The notes under the pieces were generated by a model. That model worked only from the letters and a program-made list of their open reading frames with translations, was not told where the DNA came from and did not search any database. Made by a program: the position numbers and the translations under genes. 64,000 nucleotides of DNA, taken from the NCBI RefSeq assembly GCF_001953305.1, contig NZ_MTFE01000010.1, positions 1,345,126-1,409,125 on the forward strand, given 5' to 3'. This DNA comes from Cnuella takakiae. Its GTDB lineage: Bacteria; Bacteroidota; Bacteroidia; Chitinophagales; Chitinophagaceae. How positions within the stretch are numbered: position 1 is the stretch's first letter; the number at the start of each line of letters is the position of its first letter. Below are positions 36,412-44,177 of this stretch, one piece after another.

Positions 36412-37113
36412 TCACCCTGCCAGCGCCTGGTTGAGGGTTGCTTCGTCCGAAACAATCCGGCCGCCTTTAATGCGCAGTATCCGGCCGGTACGACTTGCCA
36501 GCTCCGAATCATGGGTAACCAGCACCAGGGTGGTGCCCGCTTCCCGGTTCAGGTCAAAAATGAGTTCAATGATCCGGTCGCTGGTTTCGGCATCGAGGTT
36601 GCCGGTGGGTTCATCGGCAAAAAGGATGCGGGGCTGGTTGGAAAAAGCACGGGCCAGTGATACCCTTTGTTGTTCGCCGCCGCTGAGCTGCAGGGGGTAG
36701 TGGTGACCACGGTCGGCCAGTCCTACTTTTTGCAACAGGGCTTGTGCCCTGCTTTTAATGTTGCGCTCGCCCCTTAGCTCCAGGGGCACCATTACGTTTT
36801 CGAGTGCCGTAAGGGTGGGCAGCAGCTGGAAATTTTGAAAAATAAAACCCACGTGCTGGTTGCGCACCGCCGCCCGCTGGTCTTCACTCATTTTGTCCAG
36901 TGCAATGCCGTTCAGCAATACCGATCCGGTGCTGGCCCGGTCAAGGCCGGCAGCCAGTCCCAGCAAGGTGGTTTTGCCGCTGCCCGACGGACCCACAATG
37001 GCCATGGTAGCGCCTTCCTCCAGGGTAAAACTCACCTGGTCCAGTACCGTGAGGCTGCGGCCGCCGCTTTGATAGGTTTTACCGACCGATTGCAGATCCA
37101 GAATTGAAGCCAT
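36412..37113 (-). CDS. ybbA: YbbA-like ABC transporter ATP-binding protein
   Basis: 233-residue ATPase of the MacB/LolD class. Walker A GPSGSGKTT (41-49), Q-loop FIFQNFQLLP, signature LSGGEQQR, Walker B ILFADEP followed by TGNLD, and switch His in LVTHD are all intact. It powers the YbbP permease encoded just downstream. Transcribed divergently from tesA, with a 100-base gap between start codons. Confidence 0.93.
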   Translation of the reverse strand: MASILDLQSVGKTYQSGGRSLTVLDQVSFTLEEGATMAIVGPSGSGKTTLLGLAAGLDRASTGSVLLNGIALDKMSEDQRAAVRNQHVGFIFQNFQLLPTLTALENVMVPLELRGERNIKSRAQALLQKVGLADRGHHYPLQLSGGEQQRVSLARAFSNQPRILFADEPTGNLDAETSDRIIELIFDLNREAGTTLVLVTHDSELASRTGRILRIKGGRIVSDEATLNQALAG

Positions 37114-37213
37114 GAGCGAAATGTTTTGTTAGGGTGTTGCACCCGTGAACAATAAAAATACCGGAAAGGTTTAAATTGGGCCTGCCGTTTACACAATACT
37201 TAACCAGCCGGAT

Positions 37214-37894
37214 ATGATGGTACCCAACGTAAAGCAGACTGTTTTCTTTGTTGCCGCAACACTCTTGCTGGCTTGCGCCAACAATGCACCGGCAACAAAT
37301 GGCGGAGCAGACACCACTGCTGCCAACCCTGCAGCCACCGCTAAAAACAAAACCATCGTATTCTTTGGCAATAGCCTGAGTGCAGGTTACGGCCTCACGC
37401 CATCGGAAGCTTTTCCCGCAATCATTCAAACCAAAATTGATTCGGCTGCCCTGCCCTACAAGGTGGTGAACGCCGGCCTGAGTGGTGAAACAACAGCGGG
37501 GGGGCTCAGCCGCATCGATTGGATACTGCAACAGCCGCTGGATGTTTTTGTATTGGAGCTGGGGGCAAACGATGGACTGCGGGGCATACCGGTAGCAGAA
37601 ACAAAACGCAACCTGCAAAGCATCATCGACAAGGTGAAAGCTAAATATCCCACCGCGCAGATCGTGCTGGCAGGGATGCAGATACCCCCCAATATGGGAG
37701 CCGATTACGCCCAAACCTTCCAGGCCATCTATCCCGATCTGGCCAGCAAGAATAAGATAACCCTCATTCCATTTTTGCTCGAAGGCGTAGGTGGTGAGGC
37801 CAGATTAAACCAGCAGGATGGCATTCATCCTACTGCCGAAGGGGCCCGCATTGTGGCACAAAATGTTTGGCAGGTGTTGCAGCCTTTGCTTTGA
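37214..37894 (+). CDS. tesA: TesA-like GDSL esterase/lysophospholipase L1, lipoprotein form
   Basis: 226-residue SGNH hydrolase. GDSL block I reads GNSLSAGYG with Ser54; the usual Asp before Ser is Asn here. Block II Gly is in SGETTAGG, block III is GANDGLRG with the oxyanion Asn, and block V DGIHPTAEG supplies the catalytic Asp and His. The lipobox LLACA (Cys21) suggests a lipid-anchored protein, unlike soluble periplasmic E. coli TesA. Likely activities are thioesterase, lysophospholipase or aryl esterase. Divergent from ybbA-ybbP as in many Gram-negative genomes. A terminator follows at 38071. Confidence 0.9.
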   Translation: MMVPNVKQTVFFVAATLLLACANNAPATNGGADTTAANPAATAKNKTIVFFGNSLSAGYGLTPSEAFPAIIQTKIDSAALPYKVVNAGLSGETTAGGLSRIDWILQQPLDVFVLELGANDGLRGIPVAETKRNLQSIIDKVKAKYPTAQIVLAGMQIPPNMGADYAQTFQAIYPDLASKNKITLIPFLLEGVGGEARLNQQDGIHPTAEGARIVAQNVWQVLQPLL

Positions 37895-38070
37895 GCAGGG
37901 CCGATGGTACAGTTCTTCCCTTCCGGTTGCAGTTGATGCAGGAAAAACAGCAGTTCGAGCAAAACAACATTGTGCCAGCTGCTGCGGCGTATTAGTTTTG
38001 ATGTAACAAAGGATCGCAACCAATACCAACTACAGATTTTTCATCTTCATATGGCAAGCAATCGTTAGTC

Positions 38071-38098
38071 GCCCGCTGTTTTTACAGTGGGCTTTTTT
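38071..38098 (+). terminator. Terminator after tesA
   Basis: GCCCGCTGT, loop TTTT, ACAGTGGGC (one G-T wobble), then six T. The 176 bases between the tesA stop and this hairpin show no gene. Confidence 0.88.
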
Positions 38099-38108
38099 GT
38101 AAAATAAT

Positions 38109-38212
38109 GAACCACAAAGACACAGTGGACACTAGGTGCACAAAGGAATATTGCATTGTTTGTGCACGCTTTACTCCTTGTGCTGCTTTGTCCTTTTGGG
38201 TCTTTGTGGTTC
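38109..38212. repeat. Long inverted repeat of the ACCACAAAGACAC type
   Basis: Outer arms GAACCACAAAGAC (38109-38121) and its exact complement (38200-38212) enclose further imperfect pairing and an inner exact 9-bp stem GTGCACAAA (38136-38144) / TTTGTGCAC (38159-38167). It fills the space between the tesA terminator and the 3' end of the ThuA gene. No coding potential. Another family of the intergenic elements in this window. Confidence 0.8.
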
Positions 38213-38226
38213 AAATTAAATAGCGC

Positions 38227-38988
38227 TTACTTTCTGCCCGTTGCCGCCCATAGGATGCCGGCATACAGGTGGTCGAGAAATGCGGGGTTGCTGAAGTTGG
38301 TAGGCAGGTGTCCTAAAGCCGTATAAAATGCGCGGCCGCCATCATAGTTGTGGTACCAGGCCATTGGGTGCACCTTACCCATGCCTTCTCCTTTTTTAGG
38401 TCCCCATTGCACCTTGGGATTGTAGGTGCTTTCATCTACCGAAAGCACCACCTGCAGGTCATTGCTTTTGGCAGGGCTAAATTCATAGTATTCTTCTGTC
38501 CACAGTTTGCCGTCCAGGTCTTTCAGACCCGGGAAGCTTTTGTCCAGCACCTGCAGCTTGGCGGTTTGCACGGTGGGATGGATATGAAACATATGCCCAA
38601 CCATCTTGGTGTACCATTCCCAATCATACTCGGTATCGGAGGCGCTGTGTATGCCCACAAAACCTTTACCCGATTGTATAAAACGCTCCATTACTTTTTG
38701 CTGCTCGGCATTCAAAATATCACCCGTGGTGTTTAGAAAAATAACTGCCTGGAACTGCTTCAGGTAATCGTCGGTAAAGCCGTTGGGGTTTTCGTGTAAC
38801 ACCGCATCAAAAAAGTTCTTGTTGGCCATTTCCTTTAAGGCCAGCACACCGGCGTGCAGGCTCTCGTGGTGCCACCCGTTGGTAGTGGTTACAATCAGGG
38901 TTTTAAACTGTTTTTGTTGTGCGTGTACGGAAGTGCTGAAGAATGTGCAGGCAATCAGTAAGGCAAGCAATAGTTGTTTTGTTTTCAT
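38227..38988 (-). CDS. ThuA-like domain protein, exported
   Basis: 253 residues with a signal peptide ending at VHAQ. The ThuA fold (class I glutamine amidotransferase-like) spans about 28-250: TLIVTTTNGWHHESL, QAVIFLNTTGDILN, KGFVGIHSASDTEYDW and the conserved HPMAWYHNYDGGRAFYTALG. ThuA proteins act in disaccharide use (first described for trehalose) and often sit with Gfo/Idh/MocA dehydrogenases and DUF1080 hydrolases in Bacteroidota. Here it is a single-gene unit ending beside an inverted repeat. The enzymatic activity of the family is not firmly established. Confidence 0.85.
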   Translation of the reverse strand: MKTKQLLLALLIACTFFSTSVHAQQKQFKTLIVTTTNGWHHESLHAGVLALKEMANKNFFDAVLHENPNGFTDDYLKQFQAVIFLNTTGDILNAEQQKVMERFIQSGKGFVGIHSASDTEYDWEWYTKMVGHMFHIHPTVQTAKLQVLDKSFPGLKDLDGKLWTEEYYEFSPAKSNDLQVVLSVDESTYNPKVQWGPKKGEGMGKVHPMAWYHNYDGGRAFYTALGHLPTNFSNPAFLDHLYAGILWAATGRK

Positions 38989-39078
38989 CTTGTTTTTGCT
39001 GTGTTGGGAAATAAAAAGGAAAGATGCGGTTGTATTGTTTTAATAATGACTTTTTAAGGTGCAAATACAAAAAGGCCG

Positions 39079-39107
39079 CTTGCAGCTTGTAGCTAAAAGC
39101 TTGTAGC
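39079..39107. repeat. 29-bp dispersed repeat, copy 2
   Basis: Identical to 33701-33729. It lies 30 bases past the stop of the minus-strand esterase gene, mirroring copy 1 behind ybbP (29 bases past the stop). Confidence 0.8.
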
Positions 39108-39137
39108 CTTTACTGCCATCAAAACGTTTTAATCATA

Positions 39138-39992
39138 TCAAAACTGGTGGAAACTCATGGATACAAAGTTGAGTACGGTTGGCAGTGCATTGCGCCAGTA
39201 AGTCCAGTTGTGGGCGCCATCCTGTATGCGGAATTCGTGCGGGATTTCTTTTTTGCGCATGGCAATATGCACCAGTGAATTGCCTTCATACAAAAAGTCA
39301 TCATCCCCGCAATCAATATACCAGCGAACAGATTTTTTCAGCGTATCGGCCATGTTGTTTACCAGCGAAAGCGCATTGTGACGGGGGTAGTAAGTGGCGA
39401 TGGCTTCATCGCTGATGGTGGGATTGTTGCGGCGGTAAGCGGTCTTGGCCTCTTCAAGCGAAACAGGACCAGTGGATGCACTCAGGGGGCAGGCTGCAGA
39501 AAAAAGCTCGGGCCTGTGGAGTGCATACATAAAGGTGCCGCCGCCGCCCATGGAAAGACCGCTGATGGCGCGGAACCTTTTATCGTTCTTGGTGCGATAG
39601 GTCTTTTCAATAAAGGGCATGAACTCTTCGAAGAAGAAATCCTCGTAGCGCCAGTCGCCCTTGATGTCGTTGAAATAACCACGGCGGCCGGTATTGGCAT
39701 CGGGCATAACAATGATCATGGCTGTTGCATGTCCTTCCCGGATGGCCTTGTCGGTAATGTTCTGTACTTCGCCAAACTGTACCCAGCCGGTCTGGTCGTC
39801 GCCGCCACCATGCAGCAGGTACAGCACGGGGTAACTGCGTTGCGAGGTTTCGTAATCGGGCGGCAGGTAAATGGCATACTTGCGGTCCATGTTGAGGATC
39901 TTGCTTTTCAGCGAGAGGTTGTCCATCACTTTGCTGCCTTGGGCAAAAGACAGGAAGGGCAACAATAGGAGCAGGGGCATCAATCGTTTCAT
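39138..39992 (-). CDS. Exported esterase of the CE1/FrsA-like alpha/beta-hydrolase type
   Basis: 284 residues with a signal peptide (MKRLMPLLLLLPFLSFAQ). The domain is of the esterase D/feruloyl esterase kind: YPVLYLLHGGGDDQTGW (oxyanion region), nucleophile Ser147 in GLSMGGGG, acidic DCGDDDFLYEGN and His in DGAHNWTYW. Such enzymes remove acyl groups from polysaccharides. I chose the ATG at 39992 because it begins the signal peptide and a promoter-like pair of boxes lies just before it; a frame from 40049 is rejected. It is divergent from a GH5 gene, which supports a role in plant-type glycan breakdown. Confidence 0.86.
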   Translation of the reverse strand: MKRLMPLLLLLPFLSFAQGSKVMDNLSLKSKILNMDRKYAIYLPPDYETSQRSYPVLYLLHGGGDDQTGWVQFGEVQNITDKAIREGHATAMIIVMPDANTGRRGYFNDIKGDWRYEDFFFEEFMPFIEKTYRTKNDKRFRAISGLSMGGGGTFMYALHRPELFSAACPLSASTGPVSLEEAKTAYRRNNPTISDEAIATYYPRHNALSLVNNMADTLKKSVRWYIDCGDDDFLYEGNSLVHIAMRKKEIPHEFRIQDGAHNWTYWRNALPTVLNFVSMSFHQF

Positions 39993-39997
39993 GCCCA

Positions 39998-40028
39998 TTA
40001 AGATAAGGGAAGCTGCTAATACTGCAAC
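39998..40028 (-). promoter_or_regulatory. Candidate promoter of the esterase gene
   Basis: Minus strand: GTTG (40028-40025), 19 bases, TATCTTAA (40005-39998), then five bases to the ATG. Spacing is ideal; the boxes deviate in one and two positions. It implies a nearly leaderless mRNA. Confidence 0.4.
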
Positions 40029-40150
40029 CGATATGTGATTTGCCTCCAACCGGAAATATTTTTACCCCAACATCTACTTTCATAATCATTATGCTTCCTG
40101 CGTATTTGCCCCCGGTTGTTTATATTGAACCTCGTTCAACCCATTCCATT

Positions 40151-41152
40151 ATGAAATCGATTTGTTTGTCCCTGCTCTTTTCTTTTTTGATTCATATGGC
40201 CGCCTTCGGCCAGGTCGCTACCAGCCTTGATCGGGTAACGGTATCCGGCAACAAGTTTATGGCTGGTGGCAAGGAAATCATCTTCCACGGCCTGGATGCC
40301 AGCGACCCCGACAAGCTGGAAAAAGCCGGTCACTGGAACCGGGAATATTTTGAACAGGTAAAAAGCTGGGGCGCCAATATGGTGCGCTTTCCCGTACACC
40401 CCAATGCCTGGCGCAGCAGGGGCAAGGATGCTTATATCAAACTGTTGGATGCGGGCGTGCAATGGGCCACCGAACTGGGACTTTATGTTACCATCGACTG
40501 GCACAGCATCGGCAACCTGCGCACCGAGATGTACCAGAATGCCATGTACGAAACCACCCGCAAGGAAACCTACGAGTTCTGGCGTACCATGGCGCTGCAC
40601 TTTAAAGACCATCCTACAGTAGCCTTATTTGAACTGTTCAACGAGCCTACGGTAATGAGTGGCCAGCTGGGTACCTGCTCCTGGAGCGAATGGCGGCAGA
40701 TGAATGAAGAGATGATCACCATAATACGGGCTTGCGGCTCCAGGGCCATTCCATTGGTGGCGGGCTTCAACTGGGCTTATGATCTTACGCCTGTAGCCAA
40801 TGATCCCGTAAAGGCGGAAGGTGTTGCTTATGTCAGCCATCCTTACCCCATGAAACGCGAAAAGCCCTGGGAGCCCAAGTGGACTGCCGACTGGGGATTT
40901 GTAGCTAAAAAATACCCGGTTGTCTTAACAGAGATCGGTTTCTGCGGACCCGATGAAAAGGGGGCGCATGTGCCCGTGATCAGTGATGAATCGTATGGCG
41001 AGGCCATCACGAAATATTGCAAGGACAACGGTATTTCTTACAGCGTATGGGTATTCGATCCACAGTGGGCACCCATGCTGATCAGCGACTGGAATTTCAC
41101 CCCAACAAGGCAAGGCAGGTTTTTCAAACAAGCCATGTTGCGTTCCAGGTAA
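40151..41152 (+). CDS. GH5 glycoside hydrolase (endoglucanase-like)
   Basis: 333 residues with a signal peptide (MKSICLSLLFSFLIHMAAFG). A TIM barrel of GH family 5: GANMVRFPVHPNAW, LYVTIDWHSIGN, acid/base Glu165 in LFNEPT, YVSHPYP, and nucleophile Glu261 in VLTEIGFCG. It is likely an endo-beta-1,4-glucanase or related beta-mannan/glucan hydrolase. The ATG at 40151 is preceded by the palindrome TTGAAC-CTC-GTTCAA (40125-40139), a possible operator. Divergent from the esterase; a 19-bp perfect hairpin follows. Confidence 0.9.
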   Translation: MKSICLSLLFSFLIHMAAFGQVATSLDRVTVSGNKFMAGGKEIIFHGLDASDPDKLEKAGHWNREYFEQVKSWGANMVRFPVHPNAWRSRGKDAYIKLLDAGVQWATELGLYVTIDWHSIGNLRTEMYQNAMYETTRKETYEFWRTMALHFKDHPTVALFELFNEPTVMSGQLGTCSWSEWRQMNEEMITIIRACGSRAIPLVAGFNWAYDLTPVANDPVKAEGVAYVSHPYPMKREKPWEPKWTADWGFVAKKYPVVLTEIGFCGPDEKGAHVPVISDESYGEAITKYCKDNGISYSVWVFDPQWAPMLISDWNFTPTRQGRFFKQAMLRSR

Positions 41153-41192
41153 TGGTACAGGCTTTTGCCTTTTATAGAAATATGGATTTTAC

Positions 41193-41234
41193 AATCAAAG
41201 AGCGCCCTGTTGATGAACAGGGCGCTCTTTGATT
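41193..41234 (+). terminator. Terminator after GH5, 19-bp perfect stem
   Basis: AATCAAAGAGCGCCCTGTT (41193-41211), loop GATG, exact complement at 41216-41234. T-rich 3' half; lies between convergent genes and could serve both. Confidence 0.88.
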
Positions 41235-41284
41235 AGCAAGTTATGTAGCATGTAATTGTACATGGTGTATTGCAGAGGCTTTGC

Positions 41285-41434
41285 CTAATCTTGCCTGCGA
41301 AATAAATATGCAAGTGCCATCAGCAGCAGTACCAGCAACAGGAGTACCCAGCCTGCTTTGGCCCAGGACTTTTGGTTGACTACCGGTTGCCTGGGCAGGT
41401 CAATTTCTAATTTGCGAAAGTCTTCTTCCTGCAT
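41285..41434 (-). CDS. Small single-pass membrane protein
   Basis: 49 residues from the ATG at 41434: a hydrophilic N-terminus (MQEEDFRKLEIDLPRQPVV), then one C-terminal helix (WVLLLLVLLLMALAYLF) and a positive end RRQD. This looks like a tail-anchored small membrane protein. The upstream part of the frame, to 41650, overlaps the propeller gene and is not protein-like. Function unknown; moderate confidence because it is short. Confidence 0.5.
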   Translation of the reverse strand: MQEEDFRKLEIDLPRQPVVNQKSWAKAGWVLLLLVLLLMALAYLFRRQD

Positions 41435-41510
41435 ACTTAAACTTAACTTTTTCCGGGCAAAACACCGCGCATCTTTTGCGCCAATGGCACAGGTAATGGT
41501 TGCAGTAACT

Positions 41511-43823
41511 TTATTGCTTCCAGATTTTATGCGTATGTACCTGCCCGTCGGCTGTACTGATGCGTACAAAATAGATGCCTGTTGTGAGCCTTGAACTTTG
41601 TAATGTTTTCCGGTGCACCATACCGCTGTCGGTAATACCTGAAAATACATCCATCACTTTTTTGCCCAGTGCGTCCGTAATCACGATGTTTACGTATTGT
41701 GTCCGGGGCAGTTGGTAACTAAGGATGGCATCCTGGAATGCGGGATTGGGATGTACCTGAACCGTTATCTTTTCCTTTTCCTGCAGGCTGGTTACACCAA
41801 GTTTATTGCTGGGTGTTGCAGCAGTTAAAACATCCGTGCTGTTGATGATGGTGATGGTGATGGACCGGCGGTTGCCAGCCGTTCCGCGGCCATTGCGGTC
41901 GCTGAAGGGCGTAGCATTGATGGTATAGGTGCCCGGCAAAACATACCACCTGTAGTAATTGCTCGCTGTGTTGGTGGACAGGGCATAAGGCGGTTTGTTT
42001 TCGGTACGATACCGGGTGTTATTATTAAGGCCTATAACCACGCTGCCTGTGAGTCCTTTACCCGAATCTATCCGGATGGTAAAATCAGGTGTTGTTGCCA
42101 GGTTGATGACATCACCATTTTTCAGCTGGCGCAGGTCATAGTCCGCTCCTGAATGTACCAATGTAAATCCGGAGAGCGAAAGGTCGTTGATGATGTTGAA
42201 GCTGATATCCAACTGTTCGCCCGCTACACCCATACCACCTTTTTCACTATATGGCGTAGCACTTAAACTATAACTGCCCACTGCTGGTTGCCAGGGATTG
42301 TAGTTGTTGCCATCGCCGCCAAAAAGTGCATAAGGAGTTAGTTGCTCTATTTGGGTATGTACCTGCTTGCCGGTTAGTTTCATCATCACGCTGCCTACTT
42401 TAGCAGGCGTGGTATTTGCCCGGATATTGATGGCCCTGCCTTTATAATCTGCCAGGTTGATGGTCATGCCATTGGTAATGGTTTTTATAGGCATATCGCT
42501 TGTTGCATCTACCAGGGTAAAGGAGCCTACGGTTGGCGCTGCATCGAGTTTGAAAGCAGCAATGAATGCAGTGAGGCCAGGTGGTTTTTGAAGTGATCCT
42601 GTTACATACAAATTGTTTTGGAACAACGTAGCATCCGCTACAAATCCCGGGTGGCTGAAGGGAATAAAAGCTTTTCCTTCAGGGCCAAAACCAGCATCCG
42701 GTAACCCATTGAGCGTGTAGGCTGCCAGTGCCATACTTGGTCCTTGTGTTTGGAAATTGCCAATTTTGCCTGTGATGATAAACCTGTCCTTCGTTTGAAA
42801 TACATTGCTAACCAGTGCCCAGTTATTATCAAAGCGGGTAATCGTAAAGCCTTTGTTGCCAAAACTGTTATCCAGCTTTCCATCCGGTAGAAAACGGGCT
42901 AAAAGAAAGGCGGGATCCAACCTGGGTTCATCGATAGCGCCTCCGCCTGCTGTTCCGGCAACTACAATTTTGCCATCGGCCTGCAACTGCAGCGCATACC
43001 CTGCGGTTTCAGGCATGGCCTCTAAAGTAGCAATACCATCATCACTGAAACTGGAATCCATTTTACCCGCAGGGTCGTACCGCACTAAATGCAATATTCT
43101 CCTGATACCGGGCCAGTCCCTGAAACTAATGGCTTCCCCTACCATCAGGATTTTTCCATCCGGTTGAAGGACCACCTGGTAACACCGGTTATCATTCGTT
43201 GCGCCCTGAACGTAGGCTTCGCCTTTTTCACCAAACGAAAGATCCAGGGTGCCATTAGCATTAAACCGGATAAGCGAAAGCCTGCCGATTTCATCATTTA
43301 TGTTGGTGGTATATCCGCCCACAATAATTTTCCCGCTTTGCTCTATTACAATGGATTGCGGATTGAAGAGGTATTTGGGATGTACATATTTGCCTGTGCC
43401 TCCGTTGCCAAAACTTGCATCCAACGCGCCATTTGCTTGCAGGCGCATCAATATCAAAGCATCCGTACTTTCTCCTGACTGCAGGCCCGCAACTAAGATC
43501 TTTCCATCTTCCAGTAAATACAGCACCAGGTCTTCCCTGCTCAATATCGTACTGGTGGCACCGGGTATCAGTTGGCTGCCTGAAGAGCCGAAAGACTGGT
43601 CGGGTTTGCCATCGGTAAGGTACCGGCTGATAACAATACCCTCTTCGGTATAATGCCCCGTAATGATGTTGCCATCCTTGTCCACGGCAATGGTATTAAA
43701 ACGGGGATGGGTAGCACTGTAAACAAAGCCATTGGTGCCAAATGATGTGTTGGGCTGAATGGGCTGGGATGTGGCATGCAGTTGAACCAGGATGGCAAAC
43801 AAAAAGAGTACTGTTTTATACAT
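41511..43823 (-). CDS. Secreted delta-60-repeat propeller protein with T9SS sorting domain
   Basis: 770 residues with a signal peptide (MYKTVLFLFAILVQLHATSQ). Residues about 20-390 consist of delta-60/uncharacterised propeller repeats (DASFGNGGTGKY, LDLSFGEKGEAYV, KMDSSFSDDGIATLE, KLDNSFGNKGFTITRF; each about 55-60 residues, with LQPDGKILMVG-type strands). Two Ig-like beta domains follow (about 410-660; KPPYALSTNTASNYY), then a type IX sorting domain (about 690-770: VQVHPNPAFQDAILSYQLPR, LTTGIYFVRISTADGQ). Probably a surface or released protein of unknown function. The ATG at 43823 is used; a TTG at 43844 is rejected. Confidence 0.82.
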   Translation of the reverse strand: MYKTVLFLFAILVQLHATSQPIQPNTSFGTNGFVYSATHPRFNTIAVDKDGNIITGHYTEEGIVISRYLTDGKPDQSFGSSGSQLIPGATSTILSREDLVLYLLEDGKILVAGLQSGESTDALILMRLQANGALDASFGNGGTGKYVHPKYLFNPQSIVIEQSGKIIVGGYTTNINDEIGRLSLIRFNANGTLDLSFGEKGEAYVQGATNDNRCYQVVLQPDGKILMVGEAISFRDWPGIRRILHLVRYDPAGKMDSSFSDDGIATLEAMPETAGYALQLQADGKIVVAGTAGGGAIDEPRLDPAFLLARFLPDGKLDNSFGNKGFTITRFDNNWALVSNVFQTKDRFIITGKIGNFQTQGPSMALAAYTLNGLPDAGFGPEGKAFIPFSHPGFVADATLFQNNLYVTGSLQKPPGLTAFIAAFKLDAAPTVGSFTLVDATSDMPIKTITNGMTINLADYKGRAINIRANTTPAKVGSVMMKLTGKQVHTQIEQLTPYALFGGDGNNYNPWQPAVGSYSLSATPYSEKGGMGVAGEQLDISFNIINDLSLSGFTLVHSGADYDLRQLKNGDVINLATTPDFTIRIDSGKGLTGSVVIGLNNNTRYRTENKPPYALSTNTASNYYRWYVLPGTYTINATPFSDRNGRGTAGNRRSITITIINSTDVLTAATPSNKLGVTSLQEKEKITVQVHPNPAFQDAILSYQLPRTQYVNIVITDALGKKVMDVFSGITDSGMVHRKTLQSSRLTTGIYFVRISTADGQVHTHKIWKQ

Positions 43824-44051
43824 GGTGTTTCGTTTTAGGTGCAATCATGATCAGGGTGGTACAACTGATGTGGCTGTTGCATAAGCATCAATGAAAAAAG
43901 GTAATTGCCGCTCAGGTGGAGTGATGGTGTTGCAATCGTATCGGGCTTTCAGTGCCGGTTCTTTGGAGTTATAGCTAATGGCTATTGAATGTACTGGGTC
44001 TGTTTAAAATCAACAAGGTCATGCAATGAACAAAATCCCTGTTTCGATAAC

Positions 44052-44082
44052 ACAACAGCCCTGCATGGTGCAGGGCTGTTGT
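44052..44082. terminator. 14-bp perfect hairpin downstream of the Gfo/Idh/MocA gene
   Basis: ACAACAGCCCTGCA (44052-44065), loop TGG, exact complement at 44069-44082. No strong T-run follows on the minus strand, so termination is probable rather than certain. The stretch 43824-44051 shows nothing else. Confidence 0.65.
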
Positions 44083-44177
44083 ACATACTATTGCTTTGTT
44101 TGCTGCTTATCAATCTGCCTGGTGCGCTATGCAGGTTTGCGCTGTGTTTGTTGGTGCAGTAGCTGCAACCGGGCGAC

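Noticed and set aside
33759..37113. MacB-type antibiotic exporter
   Set aside because: The ATPase is MacB-like, but the permease has the 846-residue double-FtsX YbbP layout and tesA is divergent, which fits the YbbAP group better.
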